From the NCBI GenBank assembly GCA_016342415.1, contig JAEIOD010000014.1, forward strand, positions 46,725 through 110,724: a stretch of DNA of 64,000 bases, read 5' to 3'. Shown here piece by piece: positions 43,103 through 52,572 of this stretch (its first letter is position 1; every line of letters begins with the position of its first letter). The translations under genes and the position numbers were made by a program. A model generated the notes under the pieces. The model was not told the DNA's origin and did no database searches. It saw only the letters and a program-made list of their open reading frames with translations. This DNA comes from Clostridiales bacterium. GTDB lineage: Bacteria; Bacillota; Clostridia; Peptostreptococcales; Acidaminobacteraceae.

Positions 43103-44061
43103 AAGGAATCCTCTCTCATTTTATTGAACAATCTAATATAGGGTGCCATATTCCTTTTTTTCATACGTTTTGTCATTGAATAATTTCTATACAGGCCCTG
43201 TGAACGATAAGGCGAATATGGGATATTGCCCAGGTAATACCCATCAACAATTTCTTTTACTAATTTTTCTTTAATGTGGTTAGTTGAATTATAATCAAAT
43301 AGGAAATACAGATTCTTTTGTTTCTCAATTTTCTGTTTGCTGACAAGAAAGTTAACATATCTTTTCTTCTCATTAACATCTGGCAAACTACCTCTAACAC
43401 TAATTAAATTGTAATCCGATGTAATCAAACTCTGACATGTATAAGCATCATAAATAAATTTATTAACCGAAACAATTAAAATATCATAATGGAGTTTCAA
43501 AAATTGAATCACTGTTTTATAGTCTTCTAGCTTGAAATACTCATAATCTTCAATTAAGTAATTTCCAGAAAAGTAACTGACATTCTTATAACCATCTAAT
43601 TTCAAAGATAAATGTTCTGCATATTGTTTGGTAAGAGCATGTTTGTTATTAGCATCAATCAGCAAATTTAATCCTGTTGCTCGTCTAAAGTCCAAGTGAG
43701 TAAAAACTGACTTGATATGACTCTGTGCATTCAAATACACATCTAATCTGGGATTAAATCTATCCGCGTCTAAAATTGCTACTTTCTTTTCAGAAAACAG
43801 TTTTCCTAGAGACAAAGACAGTTCAGCGGCAAATTGTGGTTCATCAAATACCGTTAGCATATAAGCTTTTTTCAGTTTGGAAGCTTTTTTCTTTCTAGGT
43901 TCCTTAATTTTAACTTCTTTTTCATTTATGAGTTGATTAAACGTCACTCGATTTGTCATTGATAAATGATTCTGGATAAATGCGATATCTCTAGGATTTT
44001 CTTTTGCAATATCTATTAGTTTTTCTAATTTAATAAGTGATTCATTATAATTCATAAACAC
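43099..44061 (-). CDS. TadZ/CpaE-like MinD-fold protein without P-loop
   Basis: A 320-residue protein opening the Tad operon. The part from about residue 65 has the MinD/ParA layout: a first strand (KAYMLTVFDEP), then KVAILDADRFNPRLDVYL, the usual second motif. The ATP-binding KGGxGKT loop that should follow the first strand is absent; VFDEPQFAAEL stands in its place. Family members place the Tad machine in the cell; some are atypical ATPases. This one probably does not hydrolyse ATP. No good sigma-A promoter stands out in the AT-rich spacer upstream. Confidence 0.72.
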   Translation of the reverse strand: MFMNYNESLIKLEKLIDIAKENPRDIAFIQNHLSMTNRVTFNQLINEKEVKIKEPRKKKASKLKKAYMLTVFDEPQFAAELSLSLGKLFSEKKVAILDADRFNPRLDVYLNAQSHIKSVFTHLDFRRATGLNLLIDANNKHALTKQYAEHLSLKLDGYKNVSYFSGNYLIEDYEYFKLEDYKTVIQFLKLHYDILIVSVNKFIYDAYTCQSLITSDYNLISVRGSLPDVNEKKRYVNFLVSKQKIEKQKNLYFLFDYNSTNHIKEKLVKEIVDGYYLGNIPYSPYRSQGLYRNYSMTKRMKKRNMAPYIRLFNKMREDSL

Positions 44062-44206
44062 CTCTTTTTACAAATATTGTAAATAAAGTATCTCACACAT
44101 TTTTCTATTTGTCAAATATTGTAAAAACAACTTTTTTTCTTCTTGCTTTTTATTTTTAATTGATATAGAATGTCTTGAGAACTAAAAAAGTATAGAAAGG
44201 ATTCTT

Positions 44207-44572
44207 ATGAATAGTAATATAATTCCAGTGCTTTCGGGCTTATCCAATATTCCAATAGATAAATTTCAAATAGATACAAAAAATGATATGATTAAATTGA
44301 ACTTTATAAAAAATAGTAATCAAATAGAAGAAATTGTATTTAATGAAGTGACTTCATTTTATTATTTGGATCATGATGAAGTAACAGAAGAGACTAGTGC
44401 AAGTTTGAACAATATTATGTATTGTGGTACACAAGCACCAGATTACATCGATATTTCAGAAGATGATGATGTTGCTGTCTCAATTCCAAACTTTGTTTTG
44501 GAATTAAATGATTCAAATGTGTTTATTGAGGCAAACTCTATTGTAATTAACAAGAAAAAATACGTTGTATAA
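44207..44572 (+). CDS. Hypothetical 121-residue protein divergent from tad operon
   Basis: A soluble, acidic protein with alternating strand-like segments (FQIDTKNDMIKLNF, VSIPNFVLELNDSNVFIEAN, SIVINKKKYVV). No known motif. GAAAGGATTCTT precedes the ATG, and a strong terminator follows the stop directly, so it is a real monocistronic unit. It shares a 145-base divergent promoter region with the Tad operon, which may mean shared control. Confidence 0.7.
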   Translation: MNSNIIPVLSGLSNIPIDKFQIDTKNDMIKLNFIKNSNQIEEIVFNEVTSFYYLDHDEVTEETSASLNNIMYCGTQAPDYIDISEDDDVAVSIPNFVLELNDSNVFIEANSIVINKKKYVV

Positions 44573-44600
44573 AAAAATCATGCCGATTGGCATGATTTTT
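44572..44600. terminator. Bidirectional terminator
   Basis: ATCATGCC-GATT-GGCATGAT with A and T runs on its two sides, between convergent genes. Confidence 0.9.
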
Positions 44601-46035
44601 ATATTTCTAAACATATGTATTTAACTTCTAAGTATTCTTCAAGACCAAAATGTCCACCTTCTCTACCAATACCACTTTCTTTGAATCCACCGAAAGGTGC
44701 TTGAGCACTTGATATCGCACCCGTATTAAAACCTACCATACCATAATCAAGCTTCTCTGATACTTCAAATCCCCTCGAAATAGATTCTGTGAAGAAATAT
44801 GAGGCTAAGCCATAAGGCGTGTCATTAGCAAGTTTGATTGCCTCATCATCATTTGTAAATGTTATAATCGGGATAACGGGTCCGAAAGTTTCATCATAAA
44901 ATATATCCATATTGGTAGTTACCTGATCAATTATTGTTGGTTCAAAAAAATATCCTACTGAATCAACTTTTCCCACGTGATGACTTTGGCCACCTAATAA
45001 AAGATTTGCTCCCTTTGATAGAGCATCTTCTAATTGTAAATGAATTTTATCATGACCCTTTTTATTGATTACTGGACCAATTTTTACACATTCCTCAAAC
45101 CCGTTACCCATTTTCAGCACTTTAACCGCTTCAATTAATGCAGCTGTATAGTCCGCTTGTATACTCTCATGGACAAATACCCGATTTGTTGCTATGCAGA
45201 CTTGTCCACAATTTCTGAACTTTGAGGCAATCGTACCCGCTACAGCTTTCTTAATATCAGCATCATCAAATACAATCAATGGTGCATGACCTCCTAATTC
45301 CAAAGAAATTTTTTTTACAGTTTGACTACTTTGTGACATTAGAAGCTTTCCAACTTCAGTCGAACCTGTAAAAGTAATTTTTCTAACTCTTTCATCGTTC
45401 ATAACAACTTCGGTTATTTTTTTTGCATCACCTGTAACTAGGTTAGCAACTCCTTTGGGAAATCCAACTTTTTCGACAAGTTCAAAAAATTTAATCGCTG
45501 TTAAAGGTGTTTCTTTAGCAGGTTTTATTATGAACGGACAGCCTGCTGCTAGAGCAGGTGCCATTTTTCTAGTAATCATTGCAAACGGAAAATTCCAAGG
45601 TGTTATGCCATACACGACCCCGACAGGTTGTTTTCTAACCATTATGCGTTTATTACTCTGAGACGACGGTATAAACTGACCATAAATACGTTTTCCTTCT
45701 TCACTGTACCACTTCAGGAAATTGGCACCGTAAATAACTTCTCCTAAAGATTCTCCATAAGGTTTGCCATTTTCTTTGGTCATAATAGTTGCAATTTCCT
45801 CTTTTTCAGCCAAAACCAAATCATACAGTTTTTCAAGTAAATCACATCTATATTCTGCGGTCTTATTTGACCACAGTTCAAAACTGTCATAAGCCGATTG
45901 AATTATTTTTTTCATATCATTTTTTGATGCACTCGGAACCAAACCTAAACTTTCACCATTTGATGGATCATAAACATTAAAATAATCACCTTGATGAGAT
46001 TGCCACTGTCCATTATAAAAAATTGAATGTTTCAT
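44599..46035 (-). CDS. NAD(P)-dependent aldehyde dehydrogenase (GabD-like)
   Basis: A 478-residue enzyme of the succinate-semialdehyde dehydrogenase type. Motifs: GITPWNFPFAMITRK, TFTGSTEVGKLL, the general base in LELGGHAP, and the catalytic cysteine in FRNCGQVCIATNR; the end has PFGGFKESGIGREG. Substrate is most likely succinate semialdehyde or a related aldehyde. GAGAGGTGATAAA directs the start to 46035; a TTG further up is less likely. Monocistronic. Confidence 0.87.
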   Translation of the reverse strand: MKHSIFYNGQWQSHQGDYFNVYDPSNGESLGLVPSASKNDMKKIIQSAYDSFELWSNKTAEYRCDLLEKLYDLVLAEKEEIATIMTKENGKPYGESLGEVIYGANFLKWYSEEGKRIYGQFIPSSQSNKRIMVRKQPVGVVYGITPWNFPFAMITRKMAPALAAGCPFIIKPAKETPLTAIKFFELVEKVGFPKGVANLVTGDAKKITEVVMNDERVRKITFTGSTEVGKLLMSQSSQTVKKISLELGGHAPLIVFDDADIKKAVAGTIASKFRNCGQVCIATNRVFVHESIQADYTAALIEAVKVLKMGNGFEECVKIGPVINKKGHDKIHLQLEDALSKGANLLLGGQSHHVGKVDSVGYFFEPTIIDQVTTNMDIFYDETFGPVIPIITFTNDDEAIKLANDTPYGLASYFFTESISRGFEVSEKLDYGMVGFNTGAISSAQAPFGGFKESGIGREGGHFGLEEYLEVKYICLEI

Positions 46036-46157
46036 TTTATCACCTCTCAACTATACTCTTCGTTTTTATCTATCATAACATACTTTATTTTTATGGTGTA
46101 CTTTTCCAAACTACATTGTATAATAATATTAGAAATGGATATTTGAAGGGAGACTCT

Positions 46158-46586
46158 ATGAATACAATCATCACGTTTACACTAAAGGATATATTGCTTT
46201 GTGGTGTTTATTTGGCTTTAATTGCCATGATTATTTACATCATAAAAATTCTAATGAAAGCACACAGTTCTATGAAACATATCAATTCTATCGTTGAAGA
46301 CAATAGAAAAGAAATTGACTCAATCTTAAAAGAAGCTCCAGGTATAAGCAAGAATGTGAATGATATTTCTGAAGAGTTAGCCCATGATATCGCTCAATTT
46401 AGAGGTACAGTTGATAATATTTCTGAGACTACAGAATCAGTTACTGGTATAGTCAAAGAAAATCAAACCATAGTGGATGGATTAACATCTGTTTTCCATA
46501 CAGCTAGTATTGCAAAAGGCGCTTATGATAAGTTCTTTAATAAAGAAACTGAATCAGAAGAAAAAAATGAAGAACAATCCAACTAG
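46158..46586 (+). CDS. Membrane-anchored coiled-coil protein (DUF948-like)
   Basis: A 142-residue protein with one N-terminal helix (about 11-31) and a long, heptad-rich coiled coil (about 38-115; HINSIVEDNRKEIDSILKEA) and an acidic tail (EKNEEQSN). This outline is that of DUF948-type proteins. AAGGGAGACTCT precedes the ATG at 46158; the upstream part of the frame is probably not translated. Its stop overlaps the convergent gene's stop by 4 bases. Confidence 0.7.
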   Translation: MNTIITFTLKDILLCGVYLALIAMIIYIIKILMKAHSSMKHINSIVEDNRKEIDSILKEAPGISKNVNDISEELAHDIAQFRGTVDNISETTESVTGIVKENQTIVDGLTSVFHTASIAKGAYDKFFNKETESEEKNEEQSN

Positions 46587-46597
46587 GATTGTTCTAT
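46569..46597. terminator. Bidirectional terminator at overlapping stops
   Basis: GAACAATCC / GGATTGTTC hairpin lying over the two overlapping stop codons of convergent genes. Confidence 0.75.
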
Positions 46598-47944
46598 TAG
46601 TTTTTGTAAATATTTAATAATACTATTTCTGTCATATCTTAAATTTCCAAAAAAGAGATTTTTCTTCACATCCTCAATTAACAAAGTCAATTCGATATCA
46701 CTTAACTCGTGGCTATCAATTTCCATTGTTGTAATTTCGCTATTAATACTTTGAATCTCACAATATTTGGAGATATATAGTTTCATTACATAGGACATTC
46801 TTCTTTTCATTACCTCTTCATCAAGAAGTGCATGACATAACTGATCGACATATAAGACCAATAACACATCAAGGACTTCATCCTGATATTCTTCGTAAAA
46901 CTCATATAATCTTACTTGATTCAAATTACCGTCACTAAAACTTTCCTTTAAGTCAATTAATATTTTCCGATGACTTTGAATAACTTGAGCATAATATTGA
47001 CAGGTTTTTTCCTTAAACTCAAAATAACTACAGAAATCTGTAAAATGATCTTCATATAACTCAGGCGAATTTTGTTTTAGCTTCATAATCTTATAAACAT
47101 CATGAAAAAGCACGGAAAACTTAATCATTTGATACTTAGTCAATCCACAATCAAACTGAAAATTCATATTCCTATCAATGGCTTTTGAAAGACTTTCTTG
47201 GAAATAATGGTCTGAGTTTAATACACATTCCAGTTTTTTTAAACAATACAATCCAAAATCCCAAAGATTGCCCTCCTTCATTTGTTTAATTAATGGGAAA
47301 GCCCTCTCTAATACACCTATTTGATCTAGTATTTCTAATGCTTGATGAGATTTGGCATCTAACAGTATATTGAAAAATGACTGTTTGACTGATCCAAATG
47401 GTTCATAACTCACTTGACTCAACTTTTCTATCAAACAAGGTTCAATATCCAATTGATGTTTAACTTTGAGTTCAACCATTTTAAATACCAGGTCGCCATG
47501 ATATGCGATTGATTCCAAGTGGATCGGTTCAATATATCCCATTTTTGTATTAGACCTAACATTATACACATCTATCCACGATAGATAATATGTTTTATCA
47601 TTAACGACATAAGTACAAAATCCTGGTCCATCCATAGAAATTTTCATAGCAATTGCATCTATATTAAACTCAGCTTTTTGCAAATAGGATTCTATGGATT
47701 CTTCTAGTGATTCCATATAAACCTCTAACTGTTCATCTATAAAAATAACCAGATAACCTTCAGCATGTTTTTTATATGTGATTCTCGTCAAATTTTTTAA
47801 CCATTCCTCAATATTAAAAGCAAGCAATATTTCATAATGATCAATATCTCCAAACATAATAAATTCATTTGTACTTCGAGGTGATATATAAAATGTTTCA
47901 TTCACCATTGAACACAAATATTTTATTTCATCAATTTCAAACAT
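46583..47944 (-). CDS. Degenerate CCA-enzyme-like HD protein
   Basis: A 453-residue protein. The second half follows the layout of tRNA nucleotidyltransferase / poly(A) polymerase: ALEILDQIGVLERAFPLIKQ, then MIKFSVLFHDVYK, where the family has an HD motif (LLHDIGK). The N-terminal half has the right size for the nucleotidyltransferase head, but the GGxVRD and DxD motifs are not visible, so it should not add nucleotides. It may be a worn CCA-enzyme paralogue taken over for another role. GGGGGAATTT precedes the ATG at 47944. Convergent with the coiled-coil gene. Confidence 0.55.
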   Translation of the reverse strand: MFEIDEIKYLCSMVNETFYISPRSTNEFIMFGDIDHYEILLAFNIEEWLKNLTRITYKKHAEGYLVIFIDEQLEVYMESLEESIESYLQKAEFNIDAIAMKISMDGPGFCTYVVNDKTYYLSWIDVYNVRSNTKMGYIEPIHLESIAYHGDLVFKMVELKVKHQLDIEPCLIEKLSQVSYEPFGSVKQSFFNILLDAKSHQALEILDQIGVLERAFPLIKQMKEGNLWDFGLYCLKKLECVLNSDHYFQESLSKAIDRNMNFQFDCGLTKYQMIKFSVLFHDVYKIMKLKQNSPELYEDHFTDFCSYFEFKEKTCQYYAQVIQSHRKILIDLKESFSDGNLNQVRLYEFYEEYQDEVLDVLLVLYVDQLCHALLDEEVMKRRMSYVMKLYISKYCEIQSINSEITTMEIDSHELSDIELTLLIEDVKKNLFFGNLRYDRNSIIKYLQKLIEQS

Positions 47945-48114
47945 AAATTCCCCCATACTTACTTATATCACAATTTTCAGAAAATTCAAAAACATATCTT
48001 CGAAATTCACATTTCTTTACAAAATACAATTTTTTTGGTTAAAAGTCCTTAACTAGGGTATTAATAAATGTAACTTCAACTTTCTAATAAATTATTAAAT
48101 TAGCAAAATGCGAG

Positions 48115-48143
48115 TTGACAATTTTTTTGTTGCTCTGTAAGAT
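48115..48143 (+). promoter_or_regulatory. abrB promoter
   Basis: TTGACA (48115-48120) and TAAGAT (48138-48143) with a 17-base spacer, about 60 bases before the abrB start. Confidence 0.8.
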
Positions 48144-48203
48144 TAAGTAGAAGTGGTAGTGGAATTGTATTTATGTCGAAATTTGTCAAGAGGAGGATGT
48201 AAC

Positions 48204-48449
48204 ATGAAATCAACTGGAATTGTGAGAAAGGTTGACGAACTTGGAAGAGTCGTTATCCCTATTGAGTTGAGAAGAACACTAATGATTGGTGAGAAAGATG
48301 CTTTAGAGATCTTTGTAGAGGCTGACACAATCATCTTAAAGAAATATGAACCAGCTTGCGTATTCTGTGGCCAAGCTAAAGGCGTTCAAAATCTAAAAGG
48401 AAAAAATGTATGCCCTAGTTGTATTGTTGAAATCGGAAACTTAAAATAA
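48204..48449 (+). CDS. abrB: AbrB/SpoVT family transition-state regulator
   Basis: An 81-residue DNA-binding protein. The swapped-hairpin domain opens MKSTGIVRKVDELGRVVIPI; the C-terminus has CVFCGQAKG and CPSC, a small zinc-ribbon seen in clostridial AbrB. It controls stationary-phase genes in relatives. AGAGGAGGATG precedes the ATG at 48204. Placed next to rsmI as in Bacillus. Confidence 0.92.
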   Translation: MKSTGIVRKVDELGRVVIPIELRRTLMIGEKDALEIFVEADTIILKKYEPACVFCGQAKGVQNLKGKNVCPSCIVEIGNLK

Positions 48450-48493
48450 TAGATGTTTCGTTTTAGCAGAGAGAGATGCAACTAAGTGACTAT

Positions 48494-48525
48494 TAAAAAA
48501 AGCCTCATTTGAGGCTTATTTTTTT
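48494..48525. terminator. Bidirectional terminator
   Basis: AAGCCTCA-TT-TGAGGCTT with runs of A and T, between abrB and rsmI. Confidence 0.9.
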
Positions 48526-49343
48526 ATGTCTATTGCAATCTGATATACATCTTTCTTAGGTAAATCTCTTTCTTTTGCAACCATTGTAATGGCTTCTTTC
48601 TTAGAGATTCCAGACGCTATCACTTGCTTTAAATGTTCTTCTATAGATAGATCAAATACTTTTTCCTTTACAATTAAGTTTCCTTCAACTATAACAACAA
48701 ATTCACCTTTTATACCCTTCTCTTTGAAGTGTCTTATACCGTCGCTGATAGAACCTCTAAAGTATTCCTCATACCTTTTAGTTAACTCTCTTGCCAAAAC
48801 AATTTGACGATCTCCAAGTATCTTAATAAAATCTCCTAAAGTGTCTAACAGTCTATGAGGTGATTCGTAAAATACCAAAGTTTCTTTTAATGGCTCAAGA
48901 TATGTTAGGCGATCCCTTCTGACCTTCTTATGTCGGTCTAGGAAGCCCTCAAATAAGAATCGCCTAGTTGATAGACCAGAAGCTGCTAGAGCTGTAATAA
49001 CAGCAGAAGCGCCTGGTAATGCCTCTATTTCAACACCTGCTTCAACACATAGCTTAACTAAATCCTCACCTGGATCTGAAATACCCGGCATACCTGCATC
49101 TGAAACCAGTGCTACATCTTCATCTCCAAGTAATCGTTCAACCAATTGTGGACCAGCAGTCCTTTTATTGTGTTCGTGATAACTGAATAATTTTGTTTTT
49201 ATTTCAAAGTGATTCAATAGTTTGATTGTGTGTCTTGTATCCTCTGCAGCAATCAAATTTACCGATTCAAGGACTTTTAACCCCCGAATTGTCATATCGT
49301 CTAAGTTGCCTATTGGTGTCGGACAAATGTATAATTTACCCAT
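48516..49343 (-). CDS. rsmI: 16S rRNA 2'-O-methyltransferase RsmI
   Basis: A 275-residue SAM-dependent enzyme that methylates the ribose of C1402. Motifs: YICPTPIGNLDDMT, AAEDTRHTIKLLNHF, LVSDAGMPGISDPGE, and LPGASAVITALAASGL. Length normal. It follows yabB-like in the same order as in Bacillus. Confidence 0.96.
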   Translation of the reverse strand: MGKLYICPTPIGNLDDMTIRGLKVLESVNLIAAEDTRHTIKLLNHFEIKTKLFSYHEHNKRTAGPQLVERLLGDEDVALVSDAGMPGISDPGEDLVKLCVEAGVEIEALPGASAVITALAASGLSTRRFLFEGFLDRHKKVRRDRLTYLEPLKETLVFYESPHRLLDTLGDFIKILGDRQIVLARELTKRYEEYFRGSISDGIRHFKEKGIKGEFVVIVEGNLIVKEKVFDLSIEEHLKQVIASGISKKEAITMVAKERDLPKKDVYQIAIDIKK

Positions 49344-49360
49344 AATACATAAATCTCCTT

Positions 49361-50107
49361 CTAAAATACATCGATGTTTAATGTTCTATAAATATCCTTA
49401 ATTTGATCTGTATAATTTCGTTTTTCATCATATACATAAAGATTATCAAGATATTTTAGTTCATGATTACCATTTTTTACACATTTTATGAGCATAATAT
49501 TTGGAGGATTATCCTTATGCGGATAAATAAACTGAATTTCTTTAGGCTCCAAATTATAACTTCTGCAATAGTACATAATATCGACAAGTCGCATAGGTCT
49601 ATGCACCATGTAAAAACTACCTTTTTCTTTTAACAAGCCTGCTGCAACTCTAATAAAATCTTCAAGACTACCTGTCGTTTCATGTCGTGACGATGCTTTG
49701 ACATCGCCTGTATTAACTATGGCATTTCCTTTTTTAAAATATGGAGGATTGCTGATAACAACATCAACATTTCCTTTTCCAAATTTTTTATGCAATTCTT
49801 GAATATCAAGATTGTGTATTTTAATACTGCTATTCAAATCGTTCATTGCAATACTTCTCTTTGCCATATCAGCAACTTCAACTTGTTTTTCAATGCCATG
49901 AATAACCGAAGTTTTGTGATTCAAATGAATTAACAGTGGGATAATACCTGTACCACACCCCAAATCCATTACCACATCATTTTCTTTGATTGATGAAAAA
50001 TGGCTGATCAGTACTGCATCAATACCATAAGAAAACCATTTTTTATTCTGAATAATTCCATAACCTTTTTTTTGAATTAAATCAAATCTCTCATGTTCTA
50101 ATATCAT
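49361..50107 (-). CDS. yabB: tRNA1(Val) A37 N6-methyltransferase-like (YabB)
   Basis: A 248-residue class I methyltransferase with the SAM motif VMDLGCGTGIIPLL and the catalytic NPPYFKKG, typical of N6-adenine methyltransferases of the TrmN6/YabB group. The B. subtilis orthologue has the same neighbours (ricT, rsmI). Confidence 0.9.
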   Translation of the reverse strand: MILEHERFDLIQKKGYGIIQNKKWFSYGIDAVLISHFSSIKENDVVMDLGCGTGIIPLLIHLNHKTSVIHGIEKQVEVADMAKRSIAMNDLNSSIKIHNLDIQELHKKFGKGNVDVVISNPPYFKKGNAIVNTGDVKASSRHETTGSLEDFIRVAAGLLKEKGSFYMVHRPMRLVDIMYYCRSYNLEPKEIQFIYPHKDNPPNIMLIKCVKNGNHELKYLDNLYVYDEKRNYTDQIKDIYRTLNIDVF

Positions 50108-50120
50108 AACACCTCAAATT

Positions 50121-50150
50121 AACAAGAGCAGGCTATACCTGCTCTTTTGT
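50121..50150 (-). terminator. Hairpin at ricT stop
   Basis: AAGAGCAGG / CCTGCTCTT, nine base pairs over the ricT stop codon; without a clear T run on the minus strand, so a weak terminator or an mRNA-stability hairpin. Confidence 0.4.
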
Positions 50151-51038
50151 TCCTTCTTGTTTATTAGTATCGTTTGTTTCCGTCGTTTCCTTTTTAACAG
50201 GTTTTTTTCTTTTCGAACGAATAATTTCATGTTTTTTAAATACTGATACATCCTCATCTAAAACAGGATTTCCATTATCTTCTCCAATTATTAAACGAAC
50301 TTTCACTTGTTCTCTTATCGTTTGTGTATTCATAACAACAGCTTTTCCTTGAGGTGTTTTTACAACTTCCCCATCTTTAGGCATACCCTTTTTAAGTTCT
50401 AAATACACTTCATGTTCATATTTTAAACAACACATCAATCGTCCACAGATACCTGATATTTTTGTTGGATTTAGTGATAAATTTTGATCTTTTGCCATTT
50501 TTATTGAAACCGGTTCAAAATCTCCCAACCAGTTTGCACAACACAATCTTTTACCACAAGTACCAATACCGTTGATCATCTTAGCTTCATCTCTAACACC
50601 AATTTGTCTCAGTTCGATTCTTGTTCTAAATACTGAAGCCAAATCTTTTACAAGTTCTCTAAAATCAACTCTTCCATCAGAAGTGAAGTAAAAAATAACT
50701 TTATTATTATCAAAAGTATATTCAACATCTATCAGTTTCATTTCCAATTTATGATGTCTTATTTTTTCAGAACAAATTGCAAAAGTCTCAGCTTTTTTAC
50801 TCTGATTTTCTTTATGAATGTTAATATCTTCTTCAGTTGCTACTCTTAACACTTTTTTTAATGGCGCAATAACATCTTCTTCTGGTATTTCTCTTTTATT
50901 AATCACTAAATTACCAAATTCTACACCTCTTGCTGTTTCAACAATTACAAATTTAGCATCTGATGTATCAATGTTATCTGGATCAAAATAATATATTTTG
51001 CCCGCTTTCTTAAATCTTACTCCAATGACCGTAACCAT
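50133..51038 (-). CDS. ricT: PSP1-domain protein RicT (YaaT)
   Basis: A 301-residue protein with a PSP1 domain holding the cysteines GTCGKRLCCANWLGDF and GICGRLMCCLKYEHE. In Bacillus, RicT with RicF and RicA binds Fe-S clusters and steers RNA processing by RNase Y and entry to sporulation and competence. The C-terminus is a Lys/Thr-rich tail (KKPVKKETTETNDTNK). Starts one base before the holB stop ends. Confidence 0.93.
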   Translation of the reverse strand: MVTVIGVRFKKAGKIYYFDPDNIDTSDAKFVIVETARGVEFGNLVINKREIPEEDVIAPLKKVLRVATEEDINIHKENQSKKAETFAICSEKIRHHKLEMKLIDVEYTFDNNKVIFYFTSDGRVDFRELVKDLASVFRTRIELRQIGVRDEAKMINGIGTCGKRLCCANWLGDFEPVSIKMAKDQNLSLNPTKISGICGRLMCCLKYEHEVYLELKKGMPKDGEVVKTPQGKAVVMNTQTIREQVKVRLIIGEDNGNPVLDEDVSVFKKHEIIRSKRKKPVKKETTETNDTNKQEGTKEQV

Positions 51039-52019
51039 TTATTCCTCCAATAATTTAATCAACATGACCTCTATAGTTAAATCAAAATGCGCATGTTGTC
51101 TCAATTTTCTTTTTGTCGTCTCAATAACCTCTATATTTTGAATAATCTTTTTCAACGAAAGATTTCTTGTTAGCTTTTTAATAAAATCTATTGATTGGCT
51201 ATGAACTAGTAAATGCTTGGCTTTCGCTTGTTTGAATAAAAGTATATCTCTATACCATAATATCATATAATCCAATACCTTATGAATATTTTCTTTTTCA
51301 GCTGTAAAATAAGATAACTCACCTAAAAGCTTTGAACGCTCTTTTCCATGTATAGAATCTAAAATAATCTCTGTATGCTTTCTAATTTCTTCAAAGCTAT
51401 CAGAAGTCATATACTCAATAGCTCTGCCAATTGATCCTTCTGATAATTTTGCTATCAGTTCAGCATCTTCTTGAGAAGTTTCATATTGTGCTTTTAGGTA
51501 ATCAACCACAAGGTTCTGATGAACTCCACTAAGCTTTATGATCAATGCTCTGGACAATACAGTTGGTAACAGTGATTCACTATTAGTCGTTAACATGATT
51601 ACAATGACATGTGCTGGTGGTTCTTCCAATGTTTTTAATATTCTATTCTGTGACGATGCGTTCATTTTATGAGCATCTTTTATTATAATAACTTTATAAG
51701 CAGCGTCATATGGTTTTATATTTACAAATTCCTGAAATGATTCTATCTGTGCATTTTTGATTTGATTACCATCAGGTTCGATTAACATGAAGTCAGGATG
51801 GTTATCATGCATCATTTTAATGCAATTTCTACAAACACCACAAGCGTCTCCAGTTATAGAATCGCAAAAAACAGCTTGAGTCATTTGTAAACCTAACGAT
51901 AATTTACCAATACCTTCTGGTCCTTCTAACATCATAGCATGAGGTAGTCTCTTTTCCTTAATAACTTGCTGCAAATATAATTTTTCCTTTTCATGCCCAA
52001 TAACTAAATTAAAACTCAT
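51039..52019 (-). CDS. holB: DNA polymerase III delta-prime subunit
   Basis: A 326-residue AAA+ clamp-loader subunit. P-loop-like GPEGIGKLSLG, a zinc module (CGVCRNCIKM), HKMNASSQNRILKTLEEPP and the sensor-1 region TNSESLLPTVLSRALI. It loads the sliding clamp with DnaX. Overlaps lepB by 11 bases. Confidence 0.93.
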   Translation of the reverse strand: MSFNLVIGHEKEKLYLQQVIKEKRLPHAMMLEGPEGIGKLSLGLQMTQAVFCDSITGDACGVCRNCIKMMHDNHPDFMLIEPDGNQIKNAQIESFQEFVNIKPYDAAYKVIIIKDAHKMNASSQNRILKTLEEPPAHVIVIMLTTNSESLLPTVLSRALIIKLSGVHQNLVVDYLKAQYETSQEDAELIAKLSEGSIGRAIEYMTSDSFEEIRKHTEIILDSIHGKERSKLLGELSYFTAEKENIHKVLDYMILWYRDILLFKQAKAKHLLVHSQSIDFIKKLTRNLSLKKIIQNIEVIETTKRKLRQHAHFDLTIEVMLIKLLEE

Positions 52020-52572
52020 TTATCTTTCCAAATCTACTAAAAGGGAATATTCTTATGGTTGTTTTCCCCACAATTTTATCTTTTGCAATTAATCCAATAT
52101 CCGGATCTCTACTATCCATACTAAACTTTCTGTTATCTCCCATACAGAAAAAGTAGTCTTCCGGTATCTCTTCGATGTAAATTGTATTGTAGGCATCATC
52201 ATTAATATACGGCTCATCCAACAGTTCGTCATTTACGTAGACATCACTCCCATCAATGACAATTTTATCTCCTGGTCCGGCAATCACTCTTTTGATGAGT
52301 TTTTTCTTTGTCTCCTCATTTACAAATAAACGTCTGTAAAACGGTAATTCATTAACGCCCGATTCTCCAAAAGACATATCTGACTTAAAGACTATTATAT
52401 CGCCTTTTTCAACATTTTTAGTTTTCTGAATGACGACCATGTCTTTAGGTTGTAAGGTCGGAACCATCGATGTATGATAAATTGTTGTTGGTACAATAAA
52501 TAACTGTAATACAAATACAAATACTGCTGCAAACACAATGGATTTAATCCATTCAAATAATTCCTGTTTCAT
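52009..52572 (-). CDS. lepB: Signal peptidase I
   Basis: A 187-residue type I signal peptidase with one N-terminal helix (about 9-29), catalytic Ser35 (HTSMVPTL) and Lys94 (LIKRVIAGPGD), and the later GDNRKFSMDSRD. It cuts signal peptides on the outer face. Its place between the decarboxylase and holB is unusual; in Bacillus that gap holds tmk and darA. Confidence 0.95.
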   Translation of the reverse strand: MKQELFEWIKSIVFAAVFVFVLQLFIVPTTIYHTSMVPTLQPKDMVVIQKTKNVEKGDIIVFKSDMSFGESGVNELPFYRRLFVNEETKKKLIKRVIAGPGDKIVIDGSDVYVNDELLDEPYINDDAYNTIYIEEIPEDYFFCMGDNRKFSMDSRDPDIGLIAKDKIVGKTTIRIFPFSRFGKINEF

